A stretch of DNA of 64,000 nucleotides from Microbacterium foliorum (GTDB lineage Bacteria; Actinomycetota; Actinomycetes; Actinomycetales; Microbacteriaceae): positions 186,001 through 250,000 of the forward strand of contig NZ_CP031425.1 in NCBI RefSeq assembly GCF_003367705.1, given 5' to 3'. Below the pieces are notes generated by a model that saw only the letters and a program-made list of their open reading frames with translations, was not told the DNA's origin and did not search any database. The position numbers were made by a program, and so were the translations under genes. Positions 61,231-64,000 of this stretch are shown one piece after another (position 1 is the stretch's first letter; every line of letters starts with the position of its first letter).

Positions 61231-64000
61231 TCCGGGGCAACGCGATGGCCTGGGGTGCGGCGACCGACCGCGTCGAAGGGCGGGCCGACCGTGCCGGGGC
61301 CGCGACGGGTTCGTCCGGCATCCTCTCGTCCGCACGGCTGCGGCCCTTTCCCCTCGATCGCGTGCGCCTCGGCGACGACAGCGTCTTCGCGCGAGCCCGC
61401 GACCAGATGCTGCACCTGGCGCGCGTGTATCCGGTGGATCGTCTGCTGGCCGTCTTCCGCGCGAACGCCGGTCTCGACACCCGGGGTGCCCTGGCTCCCG
61501 GCAACTGGGAGGACTTCGGCCACCCGCGCGAGCAGGCGTGGGGCGAGCACGACTACCCCGGGCGGGAGAGCGCGCAGACCGCGAACCTGCTGCGCGGGCA
61601 CTACGCCGGTCACTTCCTGTCGATGCTCTCGCTCGCCTACGCGGGGGAGCGCGACGAGACGCTGCGCGCCAAGGTCGACGAGTTCGTCGCAGGGCTCGGC
61701 GAGGTGCAGCGCGCCCTCGCCGCCACCGGCCGGTTCTCGCACCCCGGCTTTCTCGCCGCCTACGGCGAATGGCAGTTCTCGCGACTCGAGGACTACGCGC
61801 CGTACGGCGAGATCTGGGCGCCGTACTACACGACGCACAAGATCATGGCGGGCCTGCTCGACGCCTACGAGCTGACCGGCAGCATCGAGGCGCGCGACAT
61901 CGCCGTCTCGATGGGCCACTGGGTGGCGCACCGCCTGACCCGACTCGACCACGACCGGATCCAGCGCATGTGGTCGCTGTACATCGCCGGAGAGTACGGC
62001 GGCATGAACGAGACGATGGCGCGGTTGAGCGTCGTCGCCGACGAGCCGCTCTTCCTCGAGGTCGCGCGGCTGTTCGACCAGGACGACCTGCTCGCGGCCG
62101 GCGCCGACCGCCGCGACGTGCTCACCGACATGCACGCGAACCAGCACCTGCCGCAGCTGCTGGGATACCTGCACGAATACGACCTCACCGGCGAGCGCCG
62201 CTACCTCGACGCCGTGCTCGGCCTCTGGGATCAGATCGTGCCCGGTCGCACGTTCGCGCACGGCGGCACCGGCGAGAGCGAGCTGTGGGGTGCACCCGAC
62301 ACCGTCGCGGGCGACATCGGGCATCGCAATGCCGAGACCTGCGCCACCTACAACCTGCTGAAGATCGCGCGGCAGCTGTTCGCCCTCACCCGCGACGCAC
62401 GGTTCCTGGCCTACTACGAGCGCGGGATGCTGAATCACATCCTTGCCTCCCGCCGCGACGTCGACTCCGACACGAGCCCCGAGGTCGCGTACATGTTCCC
62501 GGTGAATCCCGGGGCGGTCGCCGAGTTCGACAACATCGGCACCTGCTGCGGAGGAACCGGGCTCGAGAACCACGTGAAGTATCAGGACACCGTCTTCTTC
62601 ACCGCGGCGGAGACGGATGCCGGTGCCGACGACGAGCTCTGGGTCGAGCTCTTCGTGTCGGCCGCGCTCGACTGGCGCGAGCAGCACGTGACGGTGCGGA
62701 TGCTGACGACGCAGCCCTTCGGCGGCACGACCGAGCTGCGCATCGTCGGCGACGACCAGTTCGTCGACGGCACACCCCTGACCCTGCGCATCCGTGTGCC
62801 CGAGTGGGCGATCGGCATCCCGACCCTCAGGGTCGGCGACGAGAAGATCTCGGCTCCGGTCGAAGACGGGCACCTGGTCGTGCGCCGCCGCTGGACGTCC
62901 GGCGATGTGCTGCGCGTCGAGACGCGCGCATCGTTGCGGGCCGTGCCGACACCCGATGACGCGGTGCTGCAGTCGATCGAGTTCGGCCCGTCGGTGCTGG
63001 TCGCGCGGTCGGATGCGACCACCACCCTCGACCTTCCGCTCACGCAGCGACGGCGCCTCGACGGGTCGCTGCGTGCCGACGACGCCGAATCCGCCGCCGA
63101 TGTCGAGGCCGCGCTGCGCGCCGACGGTGCGGTGCGCATCGCCGGGGTGCGCTTCGAGCCCGTCTGGACCGGCAGCGACGACCGGTACCACATGTATGTG
63201 CGGGCGTCGGGGGCCGACATCGCGTTCGTCGGGGCCGCGACCGACGTGCCGGTGCGCCTGCGGCAGGACGGTTCGTCGCTGCTCGACGACGTCTGGCGCG
63301 AGCCGGCGCCGCGGACCCGCGCCGCGTTCCTCGACCGGGTCGGCGAGACCGCGAGCGCCGCGCGTCGTGACGGACTCCTCGCGCAGACCGAGCTGATCCG
63401 GGTGCTCGAGGCCGCCGCGGCCGCCGATGTCGACGGTCTCGGCGGGCACCCCCGCGGCGCGGTGCGCGACACCGACGCCGCCGGGGTGACGTGGCTTGAG
63501 AGCGCCGACGCCGACGGCATCCCCGTGGTCGAGTGGAGCATTCCGCGCGCGCTCGCCGAGGCTTCTCTCGCGCCGTCGCTCGCGATCGCGACCGACATCA
63601 TCCCGGCGCCGTCGGGCTGGTTCACCGAGCTGCCGACGGTCACCGTCGTGGCCGACGATCTCGCCGGATCCGGCGGCCTGCAGGTCGAGGTGTCGCTGGC
63701 CGACGGGGCATGGAGTCCCTACACCGGCCCCTTCCCGCTGCCGGGCGACGGCGTGCATCAGGTCAGGGCACGCGCGACGGATGCTGCGGGTGCGACGGGA
63801 CATGCGGCTCGCGACTTCGCGGTCGACACCGGCGCCCCCGTCTCTCGCGCGACCGTGCGCCGTCTCGGGTCCAGCGTCGAGATCACCCTCACGGCGACCG
63901 ACGACGTGTCGGGTGTCGAGCGCATCCAGTGGGAGGGGCCGGGCACCTTCTGGGCGACGTTCCAGGAGGCGTTCGTGCGTGCGCTCAGCGACGAGGAGCA
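61227..64000 (+). CDS. GH127 beta-L-arabinofuranosidase-like glycosidase, 5' part
   Basis: Over 920 residues visible; the 3' end lies beyond the window. The catalytic (alpha/alpha)6 domain includes RGHYAGHFLSMLSLAY, GEIWAPYYTTHKIMAGLLDA and GDIGHRNAETCATYNLL with the catalytic glutamate and a zinc cysteine, then NIGTCCGGTGLENHVKYQD with the adjacent cysteines. These match the Glu and Cys residues of GH127 enzymes that release beta-L-arabinofuranose from hydroxyproline. The C-terminal part, from about residue 780, resembles Ig-like OmpL47-type domains (TATDDVSGVERIQW). No signal peptide is apparent, so it acts inside. It overlaps the aminopeptidase by four bases. Confidence 0.9.
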   Translation, partial: MIRGNAMAWGAATDRVEGRADRAGAATGSSGILSSARLRPFPLDRVRLGDDSVFARARDQMLHLARVYPVDRLLAVFRANAGLDTRGALAPGNWEDFGHPREQAWGEHDYPGRESAQTANLLRGHYAGHFLSMLSLAYAGERDETLRAKVDEFVAGLGEVQRALAATGRFSHPGFLAAYGEWQFSRLEDYAPYGEIWAPYYTTHKIMAGLLDAYELTGSIEARDIAVSMGHWVAHRLTRLDHDRIQRMWSLYIAGEYGGMNETMARLSVVADEPLFLEVARLFDQDDLLAAGADRRDVLTDMHANQHLPQLLGYLHEYDLTGERRYLDAVLGLWDQIVPGRTFAHGGTGESELWGAPDTVAGDIGHRNAETCATYNLLKIARQLFALTRDARFLAYYERGMLNHILASRRDVDSDTSPEVAYMFPVNPGAVAEFDNIGTCCGGTGLENHVKYQDTVFFTAAETDAGADDELWVELFVSAALDWREQHVTVRMLTTQPFGGTTELRIVGDDQFVDGTPLTLRIRVPEWAIGIPTLRVGDEKISAPVEDGHLVVRRRWTSGDVLRVETRASLRAVPTPDDAVLQSIEFGPSVLVARSDATTTLDLPLTQRRRLDGSLRADDAESAADVEAALRADGAVRIAGVRFEPVWTGSDDRYHMYVRASGADIAFVGAATDVPVRLRQDGSSLLDDVWREPAPRTRAAFLDRVGETASAARRDGLLAQTELIRVLEAAAAADVDGLGGHPRGAVRDTDAAGVTWLESADADGIPVVEWSIPRALAEASLAPSLAIATDIIPAPSGWFTELPTVTVVADDLAGSGGLQVEVSLADGAWSPYTGPFPLPGDGVHQVRARATDAAGATGHAARDFAVDTGAPVSRATVRRLGSSVEITLTATDDVSGVERIQWEGPGTFWATFQEAFVRALSDEE

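Overview
The window is chromosomal DNA of a high-GC actinobacterium, most likely a Microbacteriaceae member close to Microbacterium. Signs of this are the strong GC bias, DUF2510, G5 and excalibur surface proteins, a PknB-type kinase, GTG/TTG starts, many 4-bp ATGA/GTGA gene overlaps, and a family of 3'-end repeats that translate as SERSETKRA when read through. No rRNA, tRNA, CRISPR array or phage structural gene was seen. Assignments come from reading motifs and gene order; no database search was run.

Layout. 1-3808: 5' part of purL, a Ser/Thr kinase and a small DUF2188-like protein. 4024-7069: two convergent PatB/MalY-type C-S lyases separated by about 670 bp holding six copies of a 50-bp hairpin repeat. 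7226-12932: a 6-phosphogluconate dehydrogenase, a TetR/MFS efflux pair with a perfect operator palindrome, a G5/excalibur surface protein and small genes. 13071-18761: a regulator/CPBP protease/DUF1648 operon, then a complete SdpC-SdpA-SdpB-type peptide toxin locus and a TetR gene.

19795-38439 is a defence island with lower GC in places. It starts with a GHKL ATPase/nuclease fusion and its cysteine-rich partner, then an IS256 transposase remnant and an ordinary SDR gene. The core is two divergent units. The leftward unit runs: two small ORFs, a DUF4420 PD-(D/E)XK protein, a Z1 ATPase, Vsr, a MazG-like hydrolase, and a GIY-YIG/DUF2075 helicase. The rightward unit runs: a large protein joining a MORC-like GHKL ATPase to a full sigma-70 factor, then a C5 DNA methyltransferase and an OLD-like ATPase. 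The ATPase-sigma fusion at 32501-35563 is the most unusual feature. It suggests a restriction system whose DNA-sensing ATPase may itself direct transcription.

38545-45712: MarR with two identical 18-bp palindromes facing an oxidoreductase gene broken by one in-frame stop, an HNH endonuclease gene also broken by one in-frame stop, a DUF2510/DUF4352 protein, a HAD hydrolase, a lipoprotein and two uncharacterised genes. 44819-50845 (minus strand): a binding-protein-dependent ABC importer with LacI regulator and metallophosphoesterase. 51109-52794: a membrane protein and a DUF433/PIN-like toxin-antitoxin pair. 52984-64000: a peptide-type ABC importer operon that continues, with 4-bp overlaps at nearly every junction, into an S33 peptidase, an M24B aminopeptidase and a GH127 glycosidase. 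This suggests uptake and intracellular degradation of glycopeptide or hydroxyproline-rich material.
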